Source: Lytechinus pictus (taxonomy: Eukaryota > Echinodermata > Echinoidea > Temnopleuroida > Toxopneustidae). From it: DNA of 64,000 nucleotides. The DNA is taken from NCBI RefSeq assembly GCF_037042905.1, contig NC_087252.1:31001994-31065993 (forward strand), in the 5' to 3' direction. The notes beneath the pieces were generated by a model. The model had not been told where the DNA came from and searched no databases. It was given only the letters and a program-made list of their open reading frames with translations. Numbering within the stretch: position 1 is the first letter of the stretch; the number at the start of each line of letters is the position of its first letter. Below are positions 22,986-34,434 of the stretch, one piece after another. A program made the position numbers and the translations under genes.

Positions 22986-24730
22986 AAAGCCGTCATAGAT
23001 CCCCCCCCCCCCCCTTATGGCTTTTTTCAGGTGATATCCCTTATTTGATTATTTGATACATACATAGACATGCTAAGTGCCGTTGACAATCCTTTCACAC
23101 ATTAATTGCCATACTGGCTTGACCTGAACCTCACATCAATTTTTCTTTTCGTGGGTTTTATTTTTATTATTCACCTTAGAGTAAAAAAACACCACATTAG
23201 AGTTAAGTTAGCACAAGAACTAGATGTTAGCCCATAATGGTTTAGAAGGCCTAAGCCGTAATGTTTTAGCATGCCCTAGAACTGGATATTAATCCATGGT
23301 TGTTTAGTTAGCCTTACAACTGGATGTTAACCAATGCTTGTTTAGTAAGCCCAAATAAACTTAATATTAACCAGTGATTAAACTGTTAGAAAATTTATCC
23401 TTAATATAAAAAAAGTCCCTGCAGCAGATTCTCGAGAACACCTGTAATCTTACCAGATTGCGTAATCTTGCAGGAAAATGGTATTTTGGTGTATGGAACC
23501 TTATAAATATCCTTTAAGAAAACAACCTTTTCCCATTTTTTTAACAGACCTGTTCTGTTGAATTGCAGAAAAACTCCTGTTTTATGAACTTACAGAATGA
23601 TTCTGTTATTGCTTTCTGTAAAATCTTCTTTTTTCTGTAAAATCAGGGTTTTTTAATAGTGTAGTTACTAAGCCAATGATGATTCATAAGTGCAAACATT
23701 GAATGCTAATCATTTATAGTTATATTAAATTACCTCGAACAACTTGGATTCTAAATTTTTATACTTCCAATAAATTGACGTCTAATAACCTGTTTTAATC
23801 TAAGCTAGGTCGGTCCGGGAACCTGATGTTTGTTGGTGATTGTTGTACATCTCTCATACCGATAGTCCTATGAACTTTGGTAACAGAAACACAAGGCTAT
23901 ATTTAGATTTTTTTTACCGGTCGGTGGAGATGAAATGTTTCTGTGCCAAATGTTCATGCCCGACTAACACATGTCAAAAGAGTATATCAGAATATTTTGT
24001 ATAGCGGCCTCTCAGGTCATAACAATTTGATGCCTCTGCGCCAATTTTCCACAAACGACCAAGACCGAGCAAAAGAGTATTATCACAAAGACTTAGTAGA
24101 GGTCTATGAGGTCATACCGATTCTCGGTTACTTTTTCATGCCTGACCAATCAGAGTGTGACGAGTATAATAAATAAAACGCTATGTAGTGGTGTTGGCTC
24201 TAATAGTCTCTGAGACATGTAAATCACGTGATTAAAGTATCATCCAGGTATAGGCTAGGTAGACCCAGTCAGGAGGCAGGCTGTACGGAAGTAGTTTTTT
24301 CAGTCTAGTCGTAATATTCATGACTATATATATATCAATGAATAGTTCATGAAAAGGTTGCAGACCAAAACACACATTTTAGTGCATGATCGCTTCTCTA
24401 AATATTTGTCAAATTTTATATTTGTGGTTTCTTTAAAAAAAAAAAAGCATTCTTCCAAATCATGGAGTTGATTTTTTTTTTATTTATAGTGAAGGTTTTT
24501 TTTTCTCAAACCTGCAACCTAACAATTATGTTAATCCCATAAGATTCCATCAGGAGACCTGATTCGATTTTGGATTAGTTGCGATATTAGCCAAACATTA
24601 AGAGCAAACAGAATATAGGGCATGTCGGAACATGGCCGTACGCAGCAAAGGGGGGCACTTGCCTTTCTCCCCAAGGAAATTCTTGAAAACCTAAATTTTT
24701 TGGCTTAAAATCAACAAAAGTAATTCAACA
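22986..24730. other. no gene recognised
   Basis: AT-rich. Around 23210-23380 imperfect units of TTAGCC.ATG.TTGTTTAG recur every ~55 bp. Around 23930-24160 two diverged units share ATGCC.GACCAA/TAA and GAGGTCATA.C. An open frame at 23943-24176 spans these units but shows no domain. Confidence 0.35.
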
Positions 24731-24739
24731 AAAGTGTGC

Positions 24740-25178
24740 ACAAAATCCTTAAATGTCACTTTAAAAAAACATTCACACCATGGTTGTTATGCAAATAAGG
24801 AGACCGATGACATCATCCACTCGCTATTTTCATTTCATTTTTTTATTCCTCCCTGACAATGTTTAATTATCATTGTTATAACATTTTGTGGTTCAAACAA
24901 ATCTGTCCTTATTGTCAAATCTGTAAAAAATGAAATATAATACAATTCAAACAATAAAAATACAAGTACATAGTAAGGGGCATTATCAACACTCTAATTT
25001 GCATATCAATGAATTATGCTTATAATTGTTATGTGAAATATAAGCAAAAATTAAAAATGTCATAACTTTCTTGATTTACATCCGATTTTGATGAAATTTT
25101 CAGTGTTATGCTTCTTTGATCTGCTGATGTTCCTTTTATTATTTACATTAACATTTTTCTCGGGTGGACGTGACCCTT
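24740..25178. mobile_element. Foldback element, partial copy
   Basis: Shares ATGCAAATAAGGAGACCGATGACATCA and, near 25060-25100, CATAACTTTCTTGATTTACATCC-GATTTTGATG-type sequence with the element at 29550-30215. It ends with CTCGGGTGGACGTGACCCTT. The left arm is poorly kept. Confidence 0.6.
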
Positions 25179-25439
25179 AAATATGAAAACCAATAAATGT
25201 ATTATTTTTAATTTTACTGCGGCACACCATCTGCCACATCCAAACTGGATGGTATACGCCGCAAGAAAATAGAACAAGTTCGATTCCCACTATACTATAC
25301 TTTACGCAGCTATACGGCATTTCCGAATAGTATCCTCGAATGAAAACAGGAAATCCTCGATTGGCATGACCTTTTAAATCGTGCATCGTTTACCGAATAG
25401 TACACTATTAAAAATGCCTAATCGTTTTTTTTCTTGGTT

Positions 25440-26205
25440 TTTGTCTCACCTGCATAGCAGATTGAGACTATAGGCGCCGCTTTTCCGACGGCGGCTGCGT
25501 CAACAACAAATCTTAACTGAAGGTTAAGTTTTTGAAATGACAGCATAACTTAGAAAGTATAAGGTCATAGTTCATAAAAATTAGCCATTAAATTATTCAA
25601 GTATTACTAAGCATCCTGCTTGAGTTTCAGGTCACGTGATCAAGGTCAAACGTCATTTAGGGTCAATGAACTTAGACCATGTTGGGGGAATCAACATCAA
25701 AATCTTAACAGAAGGTTAAGTTTTTGAATTGTCATAATAAGTTAAAAATATATGGACCTAGTTCATGAAACTTGATCATAAGATTAATCATTTATGACTC
25801 AACATTCTGCCTTAGTTTCAAGTGACGTGGCCAAGGTCAAAGGTCATTTAGGGTCAATGAACTTTGGCCAAGTTGGGGGTATCTGTTGAATTACCAGTTT
25901 ATGGATCTGATTCATGAAACTTGGACACAAGAGTAATCAAATATCACCGAACATCCTGTGCGAGTTTCAGGTCACAACGTCAAAGGTCATTTAAGTTTAA
26001 TAAATTTTGGCCAAGTTGGGGGAAGAATCGTCATCATAACTTTGAAAGTTTATTGGTCTAGTTCATAAAACTTGGATATAAAAGTAATCAAGTATCACAG
26101 AGCATCCTGTGCGTATTTCAGGTCACATGGCCAAGGTAAAAGGTCAATGAACTTTGGCTATGTTTGGGGTATCTTTTGAATTTACATCATAACTTTTTAA
26201 GTTTC
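25440..26205 (+). repeat. Tandem array, ~180-bp units with GGTCAATGAACTTTGG
   Basis: At least four units share TTTCAGGTCAC, CAAGGTCAAAGGTCATTTAG, GGGTCAATGAACTT and CAAGTTGGGGG. The array opens with TCACCTGCATAGCAGATTGAG and GGCGCCGC. It is probably a dispersed repeat family: the inverted counterpart is at 44640-45165 and a shorter one at 60610-60900. Confidence 0.8.
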
Positions 26206-26639
26206 CCGGGGAGGGGGGCACTTACATTGACGAATGGATACCACGCACGACCAAAAAACACGTAAAAATGAGGTCTTTATCGAGATAGGGCACGTTACGT
26301 ACGTAACGTATTAAGGGTGTCAAAAGCACTAGAATAATGAAAAAAAAAAAACATTTTCCAAAAAAGGTGGTTTTTAAAGATTGGTCAATTAATGGTCAAT
26401 CATCTATGCACTTTTTCTAACAATGGAAAGGAGGGGGTATCTTCACAAAATAAATGACGCGAGCTTGAAGAGCGAAGCAAAAGAAAATTATATTCCGATA
26501 GAAAAACTAACATTTTATTTGTCTTTTACTAAAGTACACAAAGTGTAACACACCCCGTAAAAACGGAATATTTTAATTCAGCCCCATGTATTTAACCTTT
26601 TTTTAGCAGGACATGTAATTCACTATAAACAGCCAATAC

Positions 26640-26960
26640 GAGCAATGTTGCGCCCCCGGTCGAACGTGAATAGGCATGGAGCCCCCTAAGTTTAAGGTCA
26701 ATTTAGCGCCTCGGTTGAACATGAATTTAGCGCCTTTATGTGAAATATAACTTGAAATATGTATTTGTCGCGTCTGGTCAAACATAAAAATGGCGGTCCC
26801 CTAATTCGAACATCAATTTGGCGCCCCCCCCCCCCTAGTTCCAACATCAAATTGGCGGACCCCCCCCCCCCCCCACCAATTTCGAACATCAATTGGGCGC
26901 CCTCCCTAGTTCAAACATCAATTTGGCGCCCATAGTTCGAACAATCATCAAATCGACGTC
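26640..26960. repeat. Minisatellite of TTCGAACATCAATTTGGCGC (~28 bp)
   Basis: About nine imperfect units with TTCGAACATCAATT followed by GGCGCC and C-runs. The same unit forms the array at 58020-58440. Both arrays lead directly into a long pyrimidine tract. Confidence 0.85.
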
Positions 26961-26984
26961 CCGGTCCATCTCCCCCTCTTTCTT

Positions 26985-27155
26985 TTCCCATCTCATTTTC
27001 TTTCTTTCTTTCTCTTTTCCTCATTCCCCATTCTCTCTTTCTTTCACCCTCTTCCTCTCTTTTTTCTTCTCTTCTTTCCAACTTTTCCTCTATTTGTTTC
27101 CTTCTCTTTCTTTCCCCCTCTTCCTCCCTCTTTTTTCGGGGTGGGGGGGGGGGGG
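26985..27155. repeat. Pyrimidine tract plus G-run
   Basis: Nearly pure C/T sequence (TTTCTTTCTTTCTCTTTTCC) ending in GGGGTGGGGGGGG. Ser/Phe/Leu-rich and Arg/Glu-rich frames on either strand are compositional artefacts. Confidence 0.8.
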
Positions 27156-27809
27156 CATGGGTCAGCGCCTGATATAACCCCATGGTATCGTATCATTTGA
27201 CCTTTTGACCTCTCGATGACATTTGATCTCACTATATCCTGATCATAATTTTACACACGCTGCGAACTATCGGACCCGCGGACTATCGGGATGTCCCCAT
27301 TTTGCACACAGAGAAAAACTCGTTTAGGGGGTGTTTGGAAATAATTTGGCCACGCGTGTGTACAGCAATACCTTTGACTGGCCCTCATGGGCCTGCGGAT
27401 GCCTGCGTATATTTGGAGTATAAAAAATGCTCAATTTTAGTCCCAATAACAGAAATTTAAACAAAAGTTACACATTACCTCCAGAAGATGTGAAATGCAT
27501 TTCATATAAGCAAATGCAAAAGTGTGTAATTTCATACTATAGTGCAAAAATAAACAAAAACAAAACCTCACAAACACACCGAAACTGTCACACTCACTGT
27601 TTTTTGTTTCTGTATTTAATTGCTTCTCTTTTTTGCATAAGTGTTTAGTTTGCTTTGTTAGTTGTTTAAGACAGCAAAGCCATATTATAAAGAAAATCAA
27701 GCATTCAAAAGAAACAAAAGAAACGAATGCTTGGTTTCTGCTTGTTTTATCCCCAATATTTTATTGAGAATTAAAAAAAATAAAAGACATTAAGAAAAGA
27801 ATCGGAAGG
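27156..27809. other. no gene recognised
   Basis: AT-rich sequence. A 27427-27648 plus-strand frame lacks any recognisable feature. Confidence 0.4.
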
Positions 27810-28500
27810 GAATTTATTACTTTTAAGGGCATGAGTCGTGACGGATGTTATTCAGGCCTAGCCTTTGCTGATGCTATTGCTTGCAAAAGGTGAGTTCAGT
27901 CTGCTAACGTAACGCCGAGTCTAACTGTAACATTTCAGTTAGCGTTAGAGTCTAATTTAAGCCTAGGTTTCAGCCTGGGTCGACAGTTACTTTGTGAATA
28001 AAGTCAGAGACAGAGGGTCTAACTTTTAAAGTAAAATTAGGCCTAACTTGTTTTAGATCTATCTTAGACCTATTCTAACGTTAGCTCTTCCGCTTAATCT
28101 TAGATCTGACGTAGAATCTAGATCTAACTTTATGGAGTATTTTGGAAAAATTAGACTTAGAAACTATTATCAATTCGGTTCGTAAAATATGAACCGTATG
28201 GTCTGTTTTAATTTTCGAGACCTAGCGTTAGGCCTAACTCGTTTTAAGGCCGAGATTAATCTAGAATTGAAACGTTAAACTCTAGGCTTACATTTAGAAT
28301 ATAGATTTTTTTTTTTTAGTTAGACTTGGAAACAACTTACAGTACGGACTGCTTTGATTTTCGAGACCTAATTTAGGTTAGGCCTAACGTTAGCCAGGCT
28401 AACTTGTTTATAACCTAAAATAATATATAGAACACTAGACTCTAGATTTTGATCTAGAGGAAGACTATTTTCTTCTAAGAAGACTTATTATTAATTTGGT
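27810..28500. repeat. Degenerate minisatellite based on GGCCTAACGTTAG / TCTAGATC
   Basis: Dispersed short units such as AGGCCTAAC, CTAACGTTAG, TAGATCTAAC and GACTTAGAAAC recur throughout, often as near-palindromes. A longer unit of ~200 bp appears twice (TTTAATTTTCGAGACCTA near 28207 and TTTGATTTTCGAGACCTA near 28351). No gene. Confidence 0.6.
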
Positions 28501-28564
28501 TCATAAAATAGATATTGACTTTTTGCGGTCCCCTTGAGCCTCTAAAAACAACCATCCCTTATAA

Positions 28565-28770
28565 AAAAGTACCATGGTAGTACCATGGTTTTACCATAGT
28601 ACTTTTACGATGGTAATACCATAGTACGGTAAATTGACAGATGAAGGCAGTAAATTTACCATGGATTTACCATAGTAAATTTACCATGGATTTACCATAG
28701 TAAAAATACACGGTAATACATGATAATACCATAGTATTACCATGGTTGTACCATTCATTAACACGGTATT
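28565..28770. repeat. Tandem array of ACCATGGTAGTACC / TTTACCATGG units
   Basis: Short units of 10-15 bp (TACCATGGTAGTACCATGG, then AAATTTACCATGGATTTACC) in which CCATGG and its variants CCATAG recur. The array resumes at 29200-29370 on the other side of a LINE tail. Confidence 0.85.
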
Positions 28771-28771
28771 T

Positions 28772-29200
28772 CAATTCAATTCAATTCATTTATTTGACAT
28801 CCTTTAAAAACATATGTACAAGTATACAACAACAAAGGAGTAAAGTAATTTAAATCACAGTATAAGCGATAAAAAATGGCAAAATATAAAAGAAATGAAA
28901 ATAAAATGTAGCGGATATAGGAAGTCAGAAAGGCCATTGACCTGTCAAAGCCGACTCCCTTGATTACTACATTATGGTACGATTAAAAACACAAATAGAA
29001 TAGTGGACAAAAAACAAACAAACAAACAAAACAGACACGAACATATCGAAATCAACCCCCCCCCCTTAGATAGGCAGTTGGAGTTATTAACTATAAGTAG
29101 ACAGTTGGTTTTGTTTCAATCTACGTTTCAATGATGAGAATGTAACAGATAATTTTAAATTATCGCGTAAATTATTCCACAAGTTTGGTCCTTTATTTCC
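28772..29200 (-). mobile_element. 3'-terminal fragment of a CR1/L2-like LINE
   Basis: On the minus strand, 29195-29105 encodes the last part of a reverse transcriptase C-terminus (GPNLWNNLRDNLKLS, then SSLKRRLKQ). A 3'UTR follows and ends with the tail GAATTGAATTGAATTGAAAT at 28772-28790. It has split the ACCATGG array into two parts. Confidence 0.75.
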
Positions 29201-29370
29201 ATGGTAGTACCACGGTACTTCAATAGTATTACCATATTATTACCATGGTTGTACCATTCATTAGCACAGTACTTCCATGGTAGTACCACGGTACTTCCAT
29301 GGTAGTACCACGGTACTTCATGGTAGTACCACGGTCCTTTCATCCTAGTACCACAGTACTTCAAGTATCA
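29200..29370. repeat. ACCATGG/ACCACGG array, second part
   Basis: Units of CCATGGTAGTACCACGGTAC recur 4-5 times with a period near 23 bp. It is a continuation of 28565-28770 beyond the inserted LINE tail. Confidence 0.85.
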
Positions 29371-29549
29371 CATAGTATCACATCATCTACAAAACTGCAC
29401 AAGCATATAACTGTACTAGCACAAAATTATACTTTAAGGTCAACCCACTATCCTATCATATATTTGCTTTGGATGGCTGCTAATTGTGGTAGCTTTAATG
29501 AAATGCTCATTATAGTAGTAATCTGTGTCATTGCGCCTCTGCCTGTCCT

Positions 29550-30245
29550 TGAAAGACAAGTCCACTCCAACAAAAACTTGATTGAATAAAAAAGAGAAAA
29601 ATAAAAAAAATAAACACTAAAAATTTCATCAAAATCGGATGTGAAATAAAAAAGTTATGATATTTAAAATTTCGCTTATTTTCACAAAACAGTTATATGC
29701 ACATCCTGGGGGGCGTTTCATGAAAGGACTTGTCGGACGTTTTATCCGACAAGTCCCATTTTATCCGACAGTTACCATAGTAACAGTACCTCTCAGCCAA
29801 TCAACGTCAGAGAAAGATGTCAGATCTGACAACTTGTCCAATGAAAATGTTGATGAAACACTCCCCTGGTTGGTATGCAAATGAGAGGACTGATGACATC
29901 ACCCACTCACTATTTATTTTGTATTTTATTATATGAAATATTTCAATTTTCTCCTCATTGTCATGAGAAACAAAGTTTTATTCCTTCCTGAACATGTGGA
30001 ATGACCATTGTTTAAACATTTTGTGGTTCAACCAAGAGGGTCCTTATTGTCAAATCTGTGGAAATTAAAATATTCAAACAATAAAAAACAAAATAAATAG
30101 TGAGTGAATGTCATCACCAACTCTCTCATTTGCATATCACTGAGTTGTGCATATAACTGTTTTGTGAAAAATAAGCGAAATTTAAAATGTCATAACTTTC
30201 TTATTTTACATCCGATTTTATATATAAAATGTCATAACTTTCTTA
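29550..30245. mobile_element. Long foldback element with nested MITE
   Basis: The left arm (AAAATCGGATGTGAAATAAA, then CGCTTATTTTCACAAAACAG) recurs inverted at 30150-30215 (CTGTTTTGTGAAAAATAAGC, then TTTTACATCCGATTTT). A further short duplication of CATAACTTTCTTATTTTACAT follows at 30230-30255. Interior pieces match 24740-25178. A different MITE is inserted at 29707-29871. Confidence 0.75.
29707..29871. mobile_element. Nested MITE with GGGGCGTTTCATGA ends
   Basis: The left end is GGGGCGTTTCATGAAAGGAC and the right end GATGAAACACTCCCC. The interior has GGACTTGTCGGACG and TTATCCGACAAGTCC, a strong internal hairpin. It interrupts the foldback element at ACATCCTGG, so it inserted later. Confidence 0.65.
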
Positions 30246-30253
30246 TTTTACAT

Positions 30254-30286
30254 CCTATTAAACCAAGCCTGGCTTGGTTTAATAGG
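30254..30286. repeat. Perfect palindrome, 16-bp arms
   Basis: CCTATTAAACCAAGCC, one central T, then GGCTTGGTTTAATAGG. Arms match perfectly. Confidence 0.9.
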
Positions 30287-30728
30287 TCTAGTCAGTATAT
30301 AAAACTAGTAACACAAACAATTGCCGATTTTGAGCACGGGAATTTAAAAACCTGATTAGTAAAGAAAATGCATATCGATCTAAATTTTGTTAATCAAGAG
30401 ATTTACTCTGCAGCTGTAAACGGTGGCCGCGCGTCTACATAAGCAGTTTACGAACTTGAGCTACCTTCATAGCTCACAAGATACACTCGCACTGCAAGAA
30501 CCCCCACACAAGACTAACGCAACAAGTTTCTGATGTAGGCCCTAAACGTAAAGTTCTGAATAAACCAGTTCCAATAACCATGGTATTAGTCGGCATTAGG
30601 CATTAGACAGGTCCAGATTTGAGATAAAGTTAATGCTTTAGCCTAGGCTAGCCCTAGTCTAGCCTAGCATTCATTGTCATTAATGGCAATTCGATATTAG
30701 TGTTTAAGAATTGGATAAAGATGATGTC

Positions 30729-30825
30729 CACGCGCATGCGTACTCTTATTCCAAAGACGCAAGTCATGAATATTCATATTGGCCCCCGGAACTGCGGTGG
30801 GAAAAATACTTTCGCTGCAGGGTCC
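30729..30825 (+). repeat. Dispersed repeat with inverted partner at 45600-45708
   Basis: CACGCGCATGCGTACT, CCAAAGACGCAAGTCATGAA, TATTCAT and GGTGGGAAAAAT occur in the same order in the reverse complement of 45708-45600. Identity by eye is near 80%. Confidence 0.75.
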
Positions 30826-31364
30826 ACGATCAAATGGGGCACAGCAACTTTCCGGAGTACTTCATTTCATGTCTATTTTTAACAATAAACTATGGATTTT
30901 TATTTATAATGAGTCATTTTTATTACTTTACTCATTTTAGATTGAATTCTGATTGAACATACCAGAAGGTGATGGCCCAGACAGTGCAATACTCATCACT
31001 GCAGACAAACTTCCTGACCGGCATTGCGCAACTACACCATTATGACAGCGATGTTTACTTCCTCCTATTCGTACGCATAACATTCAGCTTCAGTCTGTAC
31101 TGCACAAAGCAGAATCACCATAACAAATAAAATTTCTCTGCACACAAGTGCACCGCATCATTCTTTCTGCTAATCTCAAGTTCAAACCTATTCGTAATTT
31201 TCTGCAAGTGATATCAGTTATATAAGGGGACATGGGTGAACAACTTGTGAAGAAATGTTTCATTGGATTGGTTGCCGTTTCCTTGTTAGGCCCAGTTGTG
31301 ACGGGTAAGTGATAACCCACTCTTCATACTAGTCCAGGATAGAAGAGGCATAACCTAGTTTTTT
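30826..31364. other. no gene recognised
   Basis: No repeat or convincing coding frame seen. Confidence 0.4.
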
Positions 31365-32400
31365 CATATATACAATATTTTTTTATAGTTTCTTGTCAAT
31401 TCGAGGGTGCTTATTACGAATTCGAATGATGCCACTCGTGTAACATTGAGCAATTTTCGCAAATTGGCAAAATCCAATATGGCCGTCAAAATATGCATTT
31501 TTCCCATGAAAATCGTAAACTTGCCAGAAAATTGGTTATACAATGTATGTAATTGTGTTGCAGGAGTGAAATACTCTCTGAAAAAAAACAATTTTTGACA
31601 AAATATTTATTTCTTGAAATTCAAAATGGCCGCCACAGACCTCTGTATACCCTATTATGTTCAATATGAATAGGGAAAATTAATTCTTCACAAAAATGAT
31701 CACTAAACTGCACCTAATTGTGATCTGTATACGAAGTAATATATGAAAATCATCAATGCTAACATTATATATCATTTATTATGTCATGTATGGGAAAATT
31801 GTTGTATTCAATATTCAAAATAGCTGCCACTGGCCCAAATAGTATCATTTTTTATTGCAAAGGGGCCAATAAAAATCGCAAGAGTGAGCATTAAAATGCA
31901 TATTATTAAGAGAAACGAGTGGAATACTGACTAAAAACACAATTGCTACCGAAATATATTATTTAATATACCATGTATGTGACAAATGCTGTATTTTGAT
32001 ATTCAAAATGGCCGCCTAGGGCCCTAACAGTATTTGGTACAATGAGAAAGAGGACCAAAGAAATCACAAGAGTGAGCACTGAAATGCATTTATTTGTGAT
32101 GAATAAATGGGATACTGTCTAAAAATCAAAAAAAAAAGCGAAATATATCTTTCAGGTTAAAAGTTTGTGTTTAATACTGTATTTTGACCTTCAAAATGGC
32201 CGCCGTAGACATTGATTGTATTATGTACAATACGAACTAGGAAATAATTTTTTACAAGAGTGAGCACCATAAATGAACGTAATTGTGATCTATGAGTAAA
32301 ATATTGTCTGAAAGCATAATTTCTAACAAGATATATCAGTTATTCTGCCAGGTAGGTGATAAATACTGTATTTTGAAAGTCAAAGGCAGGCCCCAACAGT
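31365..32400 (+). repeat. ~185-bp tandem array containing TCAAAATGGCCGCC
   Basis: Five units, each marked by TCAAAATGGCCGCC or a variant (near 31489, 31624, 31816, 32006, 32193), AAGAGTGAGCA and GAAATATAT-type stretches. A mostly inverted, longer array lies at 41690-43500. Confidence 0.85.
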
Positions 32401-33235
32401 AATATGTACAATGTGAATAGGGAGAGTGATTTTAACATATTTTGCCTTTGCTTGACTAAGGGAGCTTGTCAAAAGTCCATGCACCGTTCTATAGCGTCTT
32501 TACCGCATCCGGGTTTTCGCTTCAGCTTTCCCGCCCAACGTTCCCTTGTCTTCAAAGGAACGGCCGCCATCAAAGGCCCATTGACGCCACCGTTCTTTTG
32601 TTCGTCTTTCCTGCATGTCTTAAGTTCTGTCGAAAGACCGAAGAAACTATTCTAAATAGCTCCCTCTACGACCAAAACAAATGCGTGCCTTCATATTGAC
32701 TGTCGGATCGGAGAGTTCGGGTTACTGTTCTGAACTGTGGTTCGCATCTATAATGGAAGTTCGGGTGCATTCATAAAGCCACGGTGGCTTAATCAAAAAT
32801 CACGCACGTGTCATAAATCGTTGCTGATCTTTCGAATTTACAGCAATAACCATGACCACCTCTTTTTTGCAATTGGAAGAGAGTCAATTCATGATGTTTT
32901 AGGTGGGAAAATAAGATTCCTTACATTTTCGTTTCGTAGGCCCAAGCCATTCGTAGAATTCACGTCAACTTGGAATATTCATTATTACTCACATCTGAAA
33001 CAAGTGTCGGGAGCCCCCCCCCCTTCACCCCCCCCCCCTAAAAAAATAGAAGGAAATAGAATGATAAAAATAAATATGACCGGAACAGCTCGACACTATT
33101 AGGCATAGATAGATAAAAGATTTATTAGAAGCTGTTTTAAACAGTTTGTTCAATTTTTGGACGGGCAACCATTTCCCCAGGATAACATATTGTCTCTTAA
33201 TTTTCTTTATCTCCTTGTTTTATAGAAGCGGGACC
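32401..33235. other. no gene recognised
   Basis: Several 75-120-codon frames overlap here on the plus strand, but they lack domains, start context and splice partners. A C-run pair at 33015-33040 resembles the C-run heads of other dispersed repeats. Confidence 0.4.
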
Positions 33236-33239
33236 GAAA

Positions 33240-33560
33240 GGTAAGGTGACAAGAGGAAGAAGAAAACTAAGAATTCATAGGGAGAGTAAAGGAAGGGGGA
33301 ACAGAGAGAAAATAAGAAAATAATATTGCGATGGAAGAAGAGGAAGGGTGAAAAAAATATGGAGGAAAAACAGTTGAAAGAGAAAAAAATTGGAAATTTG
33401 AGAGGGGAAGAAATTTAGGATCGAGAATCAACGGTAGAGGGGGGGGGGAATTGGAATATGGAAATGGATAGAGACAGAAAATAAGGGGAAAGAAGAAGAG
33501 AGAGCTGGTGGACGATGAGGGGAGATATAAAGGGGGTGGGGGAAGAGTGAAAGGGGAACA
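33240..33560. repeat. Purine tract (GGAAGA/AGAGGGG)
   Basis: Nearly pure A/G sequence with GGGGGGGGG at 33440. The Pro/Ser/Phe-rich minus-strand frame through it is a compositional artefact. Confidence 0.75.
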
Positions 33561-33811
33561 GAGGGGAAGACATGCAATGGCCATGCTGAAACGGTTCTTT
33601 ATTTTTTGTTCATTGTTCAATTGTTCATTCAGGTAACAACAAGAGAATGAAGAAAAAATGAAACCCCAAAACTCGGAGTTAAATTGGCCGCAACTTTAAT
33701 CTGATTGCGAACCCCTTCTACCAATATTTCATTAAAAGATATACAGAGCAAAATAAGTGAATAAAAAAGGAAAGATGACCTTTGAAGGTTTCCATGGTGG
33801 AGAGAATATTG

Positions 33812-33839
33812 AAAGGTTTTACGCTAAAACCTTTCAATA
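33812..33839. repeat. Short perfect hairpin
   Basis: TTGAAAGGTTTTA and TAAAACCTTTCAA flank CGC. The surrounding sequence is A-rich. No gene for which this could be a terminator. Confidence 0.7.
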
Positions 33840-34434
33840 AAAAAGGAAAGAGAGAAGGAAAATGAGTGAAAAGAAATTGAGAGAAAACGAAATAAATAAC
33901 TAGAAGATTTCAGAAAAATCATGAGAAAGAGAAAGGGAAAATCGTGTATCGAAGAAATGTAGTTATCGAATTGTTAATGTAGGAACCTAAAGCACTTATA
34001 CCACATCAGTAATTATCAGGATAGGAAAGATAACAAAAGCAAAATGATTATAGGTGTTGAATGGGCTCCTATTTGCGGCGAAAAAATGGATTAAGGATTA
34101 AAAGATAAAAGGAAGAAGAATTAATACAAGGAAACATGACAAGGGGAAGGGATAAAGAAATGAGGAGGTGAAAAGATTAAAAAGAAAGACAGGTGACAAA
34201 AATAGAGATGGAGAATTGCAAATAGGAAACCCTGTTTCATGTGCAGATCGCTTCCCTAGCTCTGTCATTGCTCATGAGATCTTGGACCTACAAATGTATG
34301 ATATATTTACCCGTTCCGCCTGATTGGAATGACTGTGGGAGAACCAACCCGTCGATTTCATTTTACACGAAACAGAAGACCATGCCGTTGCCACCAGAAG
34401 GCGGTGCTTCATAGCGTTTCGCCAATTGAAAAGA

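Noticed and set aside
23943..24176. 77-codon plus-strand frame
   Set aside because: Spans two diverged copies of a short repeat and has no recognised motif.
26893..27232. Frames across the pyrimidine tract
   Set aside because: Compositional artefact, as at 58.5 kb.
31365..32400. CRISPR-like regular spacing
   Set aside because: Units are ~185 bp and degenerate throughout; no short direct repeats with unique spacers, and the genome is eukaryotic.
32404..33102. Three overlapping plus-strand frames of 77-121 codons
   Set aside because: No domain, no conserved start, and no donor/acceptor pair linking them.
33267..33620. 117-codon Pro/Ser/Phe-rich minus-strand frame
   Set aside because: Complement of a purine tract; no domain or splice context.
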